Assembly: GCF_020829495.1 (NCBI RefSeq)
Contig: NZ_JAIVFQ010000062.1
Span: 1 to 41,048, forward strand
From: Nostoc favosum CHAB5714
GTDB lineage: Bacteria; Cyanobacteriota; Cyanobacteriia; Cyanobacteriales; Nostocaceae
Reading direction: 5' to 3'
Length of the DNA stretch: 41,048 nt
In this document: in pieces, positions 14,777 through 23,500 of the stretch
Layout of the letters: each line of letters starts with the position of its first letter
Position numbering within the stretch: the stretch's first letter is position 1
Translations under genes and position numbers: made by a program
Notes under the pieces: model-generated
What the model was told of the DNA's origin: nothing
The model's input: only the letters and a program-made list of their open reading frames with translations
Databases searched by the model: none

Positions 14777-16012
14777 TTGGACTGGTCTCATCTTTGGCTT
14801 TATGTGTCTCCCCCGGTACTGGGTGGAATTATTGGCTATTTCACAAATGATATAGCCATCAAAATGTTGTTCCGTCCTTACCGAGCAATTTACATTGCTG
14901 GACGAAGAGTACCCTTCACCCCTGGATTGATTCCCCGCAACCAGGAACGTTTGGCTCTGAACATTTCTAAGACAATCATGGGGTCACTGTTGACACCACA
15001 AGAATTGCAAAATCTAGCGCGGCGTTTGTTGCAAACAGAACGCGTACAAGGAGCAATTCTCTGGTTGTTGCGGCTGGCTATTGAACAAATTAAAACAGAT
15101 AAAAACGAGAAAAGTGCCAAAATTGTGGCAGGCATTTTGCGGGATTTAATAGGGGAATCCTTGCCACGGTTACTCAAGGTTTTAGCGCGACGTGAAGACT
15201 TTTTGGAAGCGCAGATCAATCAAATTTTTGACCAGATATTGCTGGAATTTCAATTGAGTGAAGAACAAGCCACGCGGCTTGCTGATTGGTTGTTGCAAGT
15301 AGTTTTACCGCCAGATGTGTTGCGGCAGACGATAGTTGATTTTTTGACCGATCGCACAATTCAAATTATTGATGAAGGCTTCCGCGAAAAAACCAGTGGG
15401 ACTTATTGGGTAGTAGCAAATTTGTTTGGCTTACGTAATACTCTCACACGGCTACGAACTTTTTGTTTGGATGAAAAAGAGGCTGCTAATACTCGCTTGC
15501 AAGAATTGACTAAAGATTTGCAAATCCGCGATCGCATTAGGAAATTACTGCAAAATTTATCATTACAAAACTTGCCAATTGGGACGGTGCGCCAACTCCG
15601 AAAGACCACCCGCGAAAGTGTCCGCCATTACTTACAAAACAGTGGCAGCGATTTTTTACAAGGATTAACTGATTCTGTTGATTGGGAAAATATTGCTGTA
15701 GTGCTGCTAAATCGTCTGAGTACTTCACCTGTTGTCAATACTTCTTTAGAAGTCATGAGTCAAGAGTTGGCTTTAATATTAGATAAGTATTTGGAAAAAG
15801 ATTTAGAAGTAATTGTGGCGCAAGTAATTCCGATTTTGTCGATAGATCAAGTGATAGTTGATCGGGTAAAATCAACTTCACCGGCTGATTTAGAAGCTGC
15901 AATCGAGGGAATTGTGAAAAATGAATTGCAAGCGATTGTAACTTTAGGTGGTGTTTTGGGTTTTGTCATCGGGTTATTGCAGACTGTGTTTTTAATATTT
16001 AGTCAATATTAA
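14777..16012 (+). CDS. DUF445 family membrane protein
   Basis: The 411-residue protein starts with a membrane segment containing the conserved GGIIGYFTNDIAIKMLFRP motif, then the FTPGLIPRNQERLA motif. A long helical cytoplasmic region (about 60-375) follows, and the protein ends with a C-terminal helix (TLGGVLGFVIGLLQTVFLIF). Both ends are typical of DUF445/YheB-like proteins, whose function is unknown. The start is assigned to TTG 14777 because the conserved N-terminal helix begins within six residues; the first ATG would remove it. The frame stays open into the upstream repeats, so the exact start is uncertain and no good ribosome-binding site is visible. Confidence 0.85.
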   Translation: MDWSHLWLYVSPPVLGGIIGYFTNDIAIKMLFRPYRAIYIAGRRVPFTPGLIPRNQERLALNISKTIMGSLLTPQELQNLARRLLQTERVQGAILWLLRLAIEQIKTDKNEKSAKIVAGILRDLIGESLPRLLKVLARREDFLEAQINQIFDQILLEFQLSEEQATRLADWLLQVVLPPDVLRQTIVDFLTDRTIQIIDEGFREKTSGTYWVVANLFGLRNTLTRLRTFCLDEKEAANTRLQELTKDLQIRDRIRKLLQNLSLQNLPIGTVRQLRKTTRESVRHYLQNSGSDFLQGLTDSVDWENIAVVLLNRLSTSPVVNTSLEVMSQELALILDKYLEKDLEVIVAQVIPILSIDQVIVDRVKSTSPADLEAAIEGIVKNELQAIVTLGGVLGFVIGLLQTVFLIFSQY

Positions 16013-16121
16013 TTTTGTATTTTTGACTGTAAATTTTTCTCAAATTAGAGTTGCAAGTTGCCCAGATTGTGAAATGAGTGAAATTGAGCGATCGCCTTTT
16101 GAGAAGAGGTGCGAGTAAGAA

Positions 16122-16150
16122 GCGTAGGCGTAGCCCGTCGTAGACATCGC
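16122..16150 (-). repeat. Small dispersed repeat, GCGATG...CTACGCCTACGC family, copy 4 (reverse)
   Basis: Reads GCGTAGGCGTAGCCCGTCG then TAGACATCGC on the plus strand. It is intergenic between the DUF445 and Uma2 genes and is the inverse of the copy at 16358-16387, only about 210 nt away. Confidence 0.75.
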
Positions 16151-16194
16151 TCTCATTTTTATTCAGAGCCACCCGGATTCATCCACAGCGTAAT

Positions 16195-16277
16195 AATTAC
16201 GAATTACGTTAGCGCAGCAGTAGCGAGTCCGCAACCGTCATTACGAATTACGAATTACGAATTACGAATTACGAATT
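16195..16277. repeat. ATTACGA heptamer array with inserted small repeat
   Basis: Heptamers ATTACGA flank a stretch running TTAGCGCAGCAGTAGCGAGT through CCGTC at about 16208-16240. The same arrangement, with a longer insert, occurs at 26993-27085. The insert has a recognisable TTAGCG start and CGTC end. Confidence 0.75.
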
Positions 16278-16290
16278 TTGAAGGAGCCGC

Positions 16291-16857
16291 TTAACTCAAA
16301 ATCTGCGTCAAATCCAGCACAAATCCAGGCAATACATTCTCTCCTGATAAGCTAGTAGGCGATGTCTCCGACGGGCTACGCCTACGCAAAACCTCGACAT
16401 TCTGTCCTGGGCGATAAATTTCCACCTGTTGGTTCTGCGGATCAATCAGCCAGCCTAAACGCACACCGTTGTCAATATACTCCTGCATTTTTTGTTGCAC
16501 AGTCTTTAAGCTGTCTGAAGCAGAGCGTAATTCTACCGCAAAATCTGGAGCGTTCGGCAGGAATCTGTCGGGGTCTGGATTCAGGGTTTCTAATCGCTCC
16601 CGGCTCACCCAAGACGCATCAGGAGAGCGATTTGCACCATTAGGGAGTTTGAAACCTGTTGAGGAGTCAAAAGTTAAACCTGTGCCATCAGCGTCAGCCC
16701 AATTACTTAAGCGCTGTGTCAGTTTACTATTCCGATTTCCGGTTCCCCATCCAGTTGGTGGCATGATAATCAATTCTCCCTGTGCCGTGCGCTCAAGTCG
16801 CAAATCTCGATTATTTTGACTGATACTGATACCCCTGATTGTTCCTGTAATTTTCAT
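16291..16857 (-). CDS. Uma2-family (DUF820) putative nuclease with 10-codon repeat insert
   Basis: The family pattern is clear: NRDLRLERTAQGELIIMPPT, FDSSTGFKLPNG, RSPDASWVSRER, PDFAVELRSASDSL, MQEYIDNGVRLGWLIDP, VEIYRPG and a VLPGFVLDL ending. It belongs to the PD-(D/E)XK-like superfamily (D and ExR in the core); activity is unproven. The start is taken as ATG 16857, with TTG 16890 the alternative. The usual N-terminal helix before NRDLRLER looks replaced. Residues RRRSPSETSP are encoded exactly by the dispersed repeat at 16358-16387, between the strand VEVL and the SGENVLPGF tail. These genes occur in very many copies in Nostoc. Confidence 0.85.
   Translation of the reverse strand: MKITGTIRGISISQNNRDLRLERTAQGELIIMPPTGWGTGNRNSKLTQRLSNWADADGTGLTFDSSTGFKLPNGANRSPDASWVSRERLETLNPDPDRFLPNAPDFAVELRSASDSLKTVQQKMQEYIDNGVRLGWLIDPQNQQVEIYRPGQNVEVLRRRSPSETSPTSLSGENVLPGFVLDLTQILS
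16358..16387 (+). repeat. Small dispersed repeat, copy 5, inside Uma2 coding region
   Basis: Begins GGCGATGTCTCCGACGGGC and ends TACGCCTACGC. At 30 nt it adds ten codons without shifting the frame of the minus-strand gene. Confidence 0.8.
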
Positions 16858-16991
16858 ACCTCTTGGCTGACAAGTGTTATAGAGTTTCAAATATAGGATT
16901 CCCTAGAAACTGAACGGTATAACACTGCTTGAAAGTTGTAGCAGTTATGCTTAATTTTCGGTTAATACACCAAATCGAACTTTATGTCACT

Positions 16992-17938
16992 TTAAAGACT
17001 TAGGTTGCTACCTAAAGGCTCAATATATGCTTGTAGAGTATCTTTAACTTTAGAAGGCTGACGAATTGGAGCGATCGCAGAATAATCTGGTTTTACTGTC
17101 CAGTCATAATGGCGAAGCAGTGTAGAAAGCACGATTTTCATTTCCATTTGGGCAAATTCCATACCTAAACATCGGTGCGAACCATGACCAAAACCCACTA
17201 GTGCTAAGGTATGTTTCTTATCTTCTTCACGAGGTGGTGCAAAGCGATCGGGGTCGAAGCGATCGGGATCGGTATACAGTTCTGGTAGACGGTGAGTCAA
17301 CATCGGCGAGATAGTCACAAACCAACCTGCTGGGATGCGATAACCTGCATACTCAATATCTTTGAGGACTCCACGAGTATAGGCATACACTGGCGGATAA
17401 AGCCGTTCTACTTCTTTTAAGACGTTGGTTAAATCTGGAAGTTGTTTGAGATGGGACAGGTTAAGGGGATTATTTCCCACAACTGCTAATTGTTCTTGGC
17501 GCAGTAGCGATCGCCATTCTGGGTGATTACCTAATTCAAATATTACCCAACTGAGCAAGGAGGCTGTCGTCTCGTGTCCAGCAAACAGCAGTAGCAATGC
17601 CTCGTTGATTATCTGTGCTTCGCTCAATTTATTACCGTCTTCATCAACAGCTGCTAGCAGCAATCCCAAAACATCTTTTGATTCTTCTAAGTTACCTTGC
17701 TCGATACGCTGTGCAATCGCTTGACGCAAGAAAGCCACTAACTTACCCCTAGCATTTTGACCGCGACTATATAAAGTAAAAGGGACATTCAATTTGAATA
17801 TTGCCATACTGCTCTCTAGCAGTTGTGTAAACCACTGACTAGTTTGCTCAACTTCGCTCTTGTTCTGACTTCCCAAAAACAGGCGAGGGGCAAGCCATAG
17901 CTACCAGGCATTTCCTCGGCGGATTTTAGCTGTCGCAT
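16992..17938 (-). pseudogene. Cytochrome P450 (CYP120-like) with internal deletion and frameshift
   Basis: The 3' part (16992-17876 and slightly upstream) encodes a good P450 C-terminus: I-helix LLLLFAGHETTAS, ExxR in KEVERLYPP, PERF-like region DPDRFDPDRFAPP, and the haem loop VGFGHGSHRCLGMEF. At 17938 an ATG opens the start of the same family (MRQLKSAEEMPGSYGLPLA). It then runs out of frame into a segment (LFLGSQNK) that belongs about 150 residues further on. Compared with a full CYP120-type protein of about 440 residues, the substrate-binding N-terminal part is deleted and the join is frameshifted. The remaining ORF of 294 residues should not give a functional enzyme. Confidence 0.85.
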
Positions 17939-17977
17939 ATTTGAGTACCTCCAGCAGTAATCAGCTACAGTATCTAC

Positions 17978-18193
17978 TTAATTGTAAAGCGTAGTTAGGT
18001 TTTGCAAATCCAAATTACCAATCGCGGTAGAGTTTTTCTGCGTAGAACATAATCTCTTCATTTGGCAGTCTAATTTTTGGTTTTGCCAAATGACATAATC
18101 TTGACCGTTTAATGTGATTTTATTCGGTTTATTCACTCCTAATATAGATTTGTGCGCGATTAACCAAGGCGCACCAGGTAAAATTGGTTCCAT
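17978..18193 (-). pseudogene. Rieske-type oxygenase gene remnant with internal deletion
   Basis: The gene keeps a good start: GGAGG just upstream of ATG 18193. The N-terminus (MEPILPGAPWLIAHKS, then KITLNGQDYVIWQNQ) is that of cyanobacterial Rieske [2Fe-2S] proteins. The CxH...CxxH cluster motifs that should follow are missing. After WQNQK the reading changes to unrelated residues. In another frame a plausible C-terminal tail (RLPNEEIMFYAEKLYRDW, stop at 18015) follows. A deletion of most of the gene with a frameshift is the simplest reading. It lies 40 nt upstream of the P450 remnant, likely the same former operon. Confidence 0.65.
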
Positions 18194-18402
18194 TTTTCCT
18201 CCAAAATATTGATAATTTATTGAAAAATCCTAGATGAGTTAGTAAAACGTCACGCAATATTAAAACTTGGTGTTGCCTGTCCTACATCACTCTTTTGAAT
18301 GAAAATCGGGATAATAAAGTCTTGTCTGCAATGGACGAACTAATACAACCGCGCATTTGCTCGGCTAATTTTGGCTACTGCATTGCTGAATTATGCAAAT
18401 AA

Positions 18403-18422
18403 CTAACTAATTTTTTAGTTAG
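18403..18422. promoter_or_regulatory. Palindromic operator 1 upstream of tetR-like gene
   Basis: CTAACTAA-TTTT-TTAGTTAG is a perfect 8-bp-arm palindrome in the divergent intergenic region. A near copy lies exactly 60 nt downstream. It is a likely binding site for the adjacent TetR-family repressor. Confidence 0.65.
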
Positions 18423-18462
18423 TGAGTATTAATTTAATAAATTTCATCTTCTATGTCAACTA

Positions 18463-18482
18463 CTAACCAATTTTTTAGTTAA
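18463..18482. promoter_or_regulatory. Palindromic operator 2 upstream of tetR-like gene
   Basis: CTAACCAATTTTTTAGTTAA differs from operator 1 at two positions. It lies 28 nt before the GTG start of the regulator gene, so a bound repressor would block that promoter. Confidence 0.6.
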
Positions 18483-18510
18483 TATATTTTCGTTATGATG
18501 ATGGAGCAAC

Positions 18511-19167
18511 GTGGGTCGTTCAACGCAGTCAAAATTCTCAGCTAAAAAGCCGCGTCAGGTACGCGATGCAGAAGCGACGAAAAAGCAGATTCTCGATGCG
18601 GCGGAAGCGGAGTTTGCCAGAAATGGACTTCAAGGGGCGCGGACAGAAGCGATCGCTAGAGGTGCAGGTGTCACCACAGCGATGATTTACTACTACTTCC
18701 AGAGCAAGGAAGGACTATATGAAGCTGTTTTGCAACGTCCGGCGGTGGAGATGCACGAAGGGTTTCAACAGCTAAATTTGGATCAATTCCCACCAGAGGA
18801 GGCGTTGAAGGTGCTTGTCAAAGAAGCGATCGCTTATGAAGCTGCTCACCCGCACCGGGGGATGCTTTGGTTTCAAGAAGCAAACCAAAATCAGGGAAAG
18901 TATTTCAAACAGGGGAATTGGCAAGAAAATTTTAGCTATCTCATCAAGATTTTAGAGCGGGGGATGGCAGAAGGTTGTTTCCGTCAGATCGATCCATTTC
19001 TCACCACTCTTCATATTATTGGGGTTTGTAATTTATACTTCAACGCTTACGAAAACATCAAGCATACTAGACCAGATTTGCAACTACTGAGTCCAGAAAT
19101 GATTGAGCAGCATACTCAAGCAGCAGTTAATTTTATTTTGGCTGGGGTGCGACGTACTGGGAATTAG
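18511..19167 (+). CDS. TetR-family transcriptional repressor
   Basis: The 218-residue protein has an N-terminal TetR helix-turn-helix (about residues 20-66: ATKKQILDAAEAEFARNG, ARTEAIARGAGVTTAMIYYY, FQSKEGLYEAV). The all-helical C-terminal ligand/dimerisation domain is specific to subfamily and gives no ligand clue. The start is GTG 18511 with GGAG 4 nt upstream; the nearby ATGs are out of frame. It diverges from the Rieske/P450 remnants across a region with two palindromes. By position it probably controlled those oxygenase genes and itself. Its own reading frame is intact although the presumed targets are broken. Confidence 0.9.
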   Translation: MGRSTQSKFSAKKPRQVRDAEATKKQILDAAEAEFARNGLQGARTEAIARGAGVTTAMIYYYFQSKEGLYEAVLQRPAVEMHEGFQQLNLDQFPPEEALKVLVKEAIAYEAAHPHRGMLWFQEANQNQGKYFKQGNWQENFSYLIKILERGMAEGCFRQIDPFLTTLHIIGVCNLYFNAYENIKHTRPDLQLLSPEMIEQHTQAAVNFILAGVRRTGN

Positions 19168-19289
19168 GGATTGAATATCGGGAAAACTCTTTTCCAGGAA
19201 AGCGCTATAGAGTGACAAAAGTATAGCAATTACTCGCTCTATTGATAAACCTAAGCGCTTAGGTTATATCTGATAAAATAAGATATCAA

Positions 19290-19535
19290 ATGCCAACAAT
19301 CTTAAGAAAAGGCGGTTTTGAGGTTCGTATCTACCTTAACGATGATATTCCTGCTCATGTCCATGTTTTTAAGGGGGGCAAAGAAGCAAAAATCAACATA
19401 GGAGATGAAAACCTACCTCCAGAGTGGGTTTGGGTATCCCCAGCAATGAGTGATAAAGATGCGGTGAAAGCCTTACAGTTAGTTGCAGATCACCAATTGG
19501 AACTACTAAAAAAATGGCGAGAATATCATGGTTAA
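19290..19535 (+). CDS. DUF4160 protein, first gene of putative toxin-antitoxin pair
   Basis: The 81-residue protein has the DUF4160 pattern: PTILRKGGFEVRIYLNDD, then the conserved PAHVHVFKGGKEAKINI, and a C-terminal helix ending in LKKWREYHG. It overlaps the following gene by 8 nt, so translation should be coupled. DUF4160/DUF2442 pairs are proposed as toxin-antitoxin-like modules in bacteria; that role is not shown for this pair. The promoter region upstream (19168-19289) has no distinctive operator. Confidence 0.8.
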   Translation: MPTILRKGGFEVRIYLNDDIPAHVHVFKGGKEAKINIGDENLPPEWVWVSPAMSDKDAVKALQLVADHQLELLKKWREYHG

Positions 19536-19983
19536 GAAGATTGCGGCTACAGAAGAATTAAAAGAAAAGCTAGCCAATGCTAGAGCAAACTCAGATGCGA
19601 TCGCTACATTTGAACCACGGGCTACTCGTGCTTTTTATGACGCTTATTTAGGAATGATTATAGTTTTCTTGTCCAACAAATGTATGTTTGGGTTCCCTTC
19701 AGAGATAGGACAAGGGCTAGCAGGTGCTTCAGTCAAGGACTTAGCAGAAGTAGAGGTAACACCTTCTGGTGAAGGATTACACTGGAAAACCCTAGATGTA
19801 GATTTGAGTATTCCTGCTTTGATGAATGGAATATTTGGAACTAAAAAATGGATGGCTGAACTTGCTAGAAAAGGTGGAAATTCTACTTCTAATGCAAAAT
19901 CTGAGGCATCTCGACTAAATGGTACAAAGGGCGATCACCCCGGAAAAGAAATTGTACTGGCTACTGATGAAGATGAAGTTTGA
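19528..19983 (+). CDS. DUF2442 protein, second gene of the pair
   Basis: The 151-residue protein has a short helical N-terminus, then the DUF2442 core (about 45-115): FLSNKCMFGFPSEIGQGLAG, then SVKDLAEVEVTPSGEGLHW and LDVDLSIPALMNGIFG. A longer low-complexity tail after KKWMAELARKGG (about residues 112-151) is charged and probably disordered. Overlap with DUF4160 and the small size support a two-gene module. In other pairs the DUF2442 partner is usually shorter, so the tail is an extension. Confidence 0.8.
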   Translation: MVKKIAATEELKEKLANARANSDAIATFEPRATRAFYDAYLGMIIVFLSNKCMFGFPSEIGQGLAGASVKDLAEVEVTPSGEGLHWKTLDVDLSIPALMNGIFGTKKWMAELARKGGNSTSNAKSEASRLNGTKGDHPGKEIVLATDEDEV

Positions 19984-20049
19984 CTTACTAAAACTAAATC
20001 TGGCGATCGCTTACGAATAGTTAAATTAATTTACTCCAGCGACTATCAA

Positions 20050-20079
20050 GCGATGGCTGCGGCGGGCTACGCCTACGCA
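20050..20079 (+). repeat. Small dispersed repeat, GCGATG...CTACGCCTACGC family, copy 6
   Basis: Begins GCGATGGCTGCGGCGGGC and ends TACGCCTACGCA. Intergenic, upstream of the FG-GAP gene. Confidence 0.75.
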
Positions 20080-20089
20080 TCAGTGTAAT

Positions 20090-20137
20090 CCGCTTGGAAC
20101 ACCAAACTTCCAGAAGAGAACACTAAACTTCAAGAAA
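20090..20137 (+). repeat. Two outlying units of the 21-nt GGAACACCAAACTTC repeat
   Basis: CGCTTGGAACACCAAACTTC opens two degenerate 21-nt units. The large array at 23538-23846, after the FG-GAP gene, opens with the same CGCTTGGAACA. The 3-kb gene is therefore bracketed by members of one repeat family in the same orientation. Confidence 0.75.
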
Positions 20138-20290
20138 TATTTTTGTCCAGCTACTTACCACTGTGGCGACCCCTGTTTATTAATTCCACAAAAAGATAGT
20201 ATACATTATCGTGTAGACCGCTTACTGTCAACAAGAGGCATGGGGGCAGTTCTTGCTCTTAGCAGAGGGAAACCCCATACTTCAAAGTAG
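20132..20290 (+). pseudogene. Possible Ser/Thr protein kinase N-terminal remnant
   Basis: A 52-codon open stretch without a start reads KKYFCPATYHCGDPCLLIP, then SIHYRVDRLLSTRGMGAVLA, and stops at TAG 20288. A cysteine-containing leader followed by YRV-x-x-LL-x-x-x-G-MGAV resembles the beginning of cyanobacterial Ser/Thr kinases with an N-terminal zinc-ribbon-like segment and glycine-rich loop. The rest of the kinase is absent. The match is by eye and short. Confidence 0.35.
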
Positions 20291-20517
20291 GGGCCTTAGA
20301 CTGTGGACGAATTATTTCTCGTGCAACGCATCTCGAAATAAATATTTTTCCCTTGAGCATAAATAAATTTACTTGCTCTGAGACCCTTTTGACACCTTGT
20401 ATTCCAGAATCTTTCTCGGACTGCAAGAACTGCCTATAAAGGTCAACACTCAACAGTCATTCTGACTTTAAGTTCAATTGTTTAAATTTTTAGTTCTCAA
20501 AACAAAAGGACGAACTC

Positions 20518-23500
20518 ATGGCAAATTCAGTTTTCAACTTATCTAACCTCAACGGCACAAATGGCTTTGCCATCAACGGCATCAATCCAGATGACCGTTC
20601 AGGCAATGTTAGCAGTGCCGGAGACATCAACGGCGACGGTCTAGACGACCTGATTATCGGGGCAGATGGTGGCGACCCCAACGGCGGCTCCTCAGGGCAA
20701 ACCTACGTGGTGTTTGGCAGCAACGAAAGTTTTGCTGCCCAATTCTACCTCTCCACCCTCAACGGCACGTCGGGCTTTGCCATCAACGGCATCAATCCAA
20801 ATGACTTGTCAGGCAACTCTGTTAGCAGTGCCGGAGACATCAACGGCGACGGTCTAGACGACCTGATTATCGGGGCAGAGGGTGCCTCCCCCAACGGCAT
20901 CACCTCAGGGCAAACCTACGTGGTGTTTGGCAGCAACGAAAGTTTTGCTGCCCAATTCAACCTCTCCACCCTCAACGGCACTAACGGCTTTGCCATCAAC
21001 GGCATCAATCAATATGACTCCTTAGGCAACTCTGTTAGCAGTGCCGGAGACATCAACGGCGACGGCATTGACGACGTGATTATCGGGGCACCCTTTGCCT
21101 CCCCCAACGGCAGCTCTTCAGGGCAAACCTACGTGGTGTTTGGCAGCAACGAAAGTTTTGCTGCTGCCCAATTCAACCTCTCCACCCTCAACGGCACTAA
21201 CGGCTTTGCCATCAACGGCATCAATCAAGATAACTCCTTAGGCAACTCTGTTAGCAGTGCCGGAGACATCAACGGCGACGGTGTTGACGACCTGATTATC
21301 GGGGCACCCTTTGCCGACGCCAACGACTTTTCAGGGCAAAGCTACGTGGTGTTTGGCAGCAAGGGGGGTTTTGGTGTCCAATTCAACCTCTCCACCCTCA
21401 ACGGCACAAATGGCTTTGCCATCAACGGCATCAATCCAGAGGATCGTTCAGGCTACTCTGTTAGCAGTGCCGGAGACATCAACGGCGACGGTATTGACGA
21501 CCTGATTATTGGGGCACCCTTTGCCGACCCCAACGGCGACAATTCAGGGCAAACCTACGTGGTGTTTGGCAGCAAGGAAAGTTTTGCTGCCCAATTCAAC
21601 CTCTCCACCCTCAACGGCACTAACGGCTTCGTCATCAACGGCATCAATAAAGGTAACGGCTTGTTGGGCGGCTCTGTCAGCAGTGCGGGAGACATCAACG
21701 GCGACGGCATTGATGACCTGATTATCGGGACAAATGGTGCCTCCCCCAACGGCACCAATTCAGGGCAAAGCTACGTGGTGTTTGGCAGCAAGGAGGGTTT
21801 TGGTGCCCAACTCAACCTCTCCACCCTCAACGGCACAAATGGCTTTGCCATCAACGGCATCAATCAAGATGACCGTTCAGGCAATGTTAGCAGTGCCGGA
21901 GATATCAACGGCGACGGTATTGACGACCTGATTATTGGGGCACCCTTTGCCGACCCCAACGACAACATCTCAGGGCAAAGCTACGTGGTGTTTGGCAACC
22001 GCGCCCCCGTTCTCGACCTCAACGGCAACTCACAGGGTATTGATTTTAGCACCACCTTTAGCGGCACTCCCGTCTCCATCATCGATAGCAACTTCACCCT
22101 GGACGACAACGACACTACCCTAGCTGGTGCCACCATCACCATTACCAATCTCTTGAATGGCGCAGCCGAAAGTCTCAATGCCACTGCCATCGGCAACATC
22201 ACCGCTACCTACAACCCCACCACAGGCACTCTCACTCTTAGCGGCACGGATACCATTGCCAATTATCGACAAGTCCTCAGCAGCGTTACCTACAACAGTA
22301 CAGCTACCACTGTTAACACCACAATTGAGTTTGTCGTCGATGACGGGCAAGATTTGAGTAACACCAGTGCAGTGGCAACCACCACTTTCGGTTTTGTCGA
22401 GAAATTGATCGCGGGCACGCCTGATGCAGATATCCTCATCGGCACATTCAACAACAACATCATCGAGGGCAAAGCTGGTAACGATAAGCTCACTGGTAAT
22501 GGTGGTCGAGACAAATTCATCTTCTCAACAGGCGATGGCATCGACACCATAACCGACTTTGGCGGCGTAGGTATTTTTTCAAATCCATCAGAGGCGGTAA
22601 TTGCTGAAGTTGATACTTCAAATCCATCAGCGGCGGTAATTGCTGAAGTTGATACTTCAAATCCATCAGCGGCAGTAATTGCTGAAGTTGATACCTTGGA
22701 TTTTACTAGATTAGGATTGACTGCTAAAAATCTGCAATTAAATCAAAATGGCAACAATCTAGAAATCACTTTTGAAGATACAAGTAATACCAAAATCATT
22801 CTAGAAAACTTCCTGTTAGAAAACTTGAATAATTTACCAGCATCTGATACCAGCCCAGCTATTGGCAATATCCTGTTTGATAACCAGAGGGGCATCGTTG
22901 ACAGTTTTGATGCCTTCGATGCCAACTCCACTCAAACTGAGTTATTTAACCCGAACACCGTTACATTCCTCAATGACCTTAACAATAACATTACGGGTTT
23001 TAAGGACTCCGGCGATGTGATTAATGGTCAGGGAGGTGATGACATCATCCACGGCAATAGTGGCAATGATTTGCTGCGGGGTGGAACTGGTAATGATACC
23101 CTCATCGGTGGTGCTGGCAATGATACCCTCATCGGTGGTGCTGGCAATGACGTACTCACAGGTGGTGAGGGTGTTGACACCTTCCTTTACAACACCAGTG
23201 CTGCTTTTAACAGCACTGATGTTGGTCTAGATAGTATTAGTGGGTTCTACGGTGTATTTTTTGCAGCCACTACACAAAGTGACAAGATTGTACTGGATAA
23301 GGCTACCTTTAATACAATTACTTCTGTTGCGGGAATAGGTTTTAGTAACGAGAGTGATTTTGAAATCACTTCTTCAGGGGGGACTAGCACCGCGAAAATT
23401 GTCTACGATCCTGTGAGTGGGCAGTTGTTCTACAACGAAAATGGCAGCACGGCTGGTTTCGGCAGCGGTGGTCTATTTGTGACTCTAACTGGTGCGCCAA

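Noticed and set aside
20259..20453. 64-codon minus-strand frame upstream of the FG-GAP gene
   Set aside because: No start signal, no recognisable motif; overlaps the kinase-like remnant.
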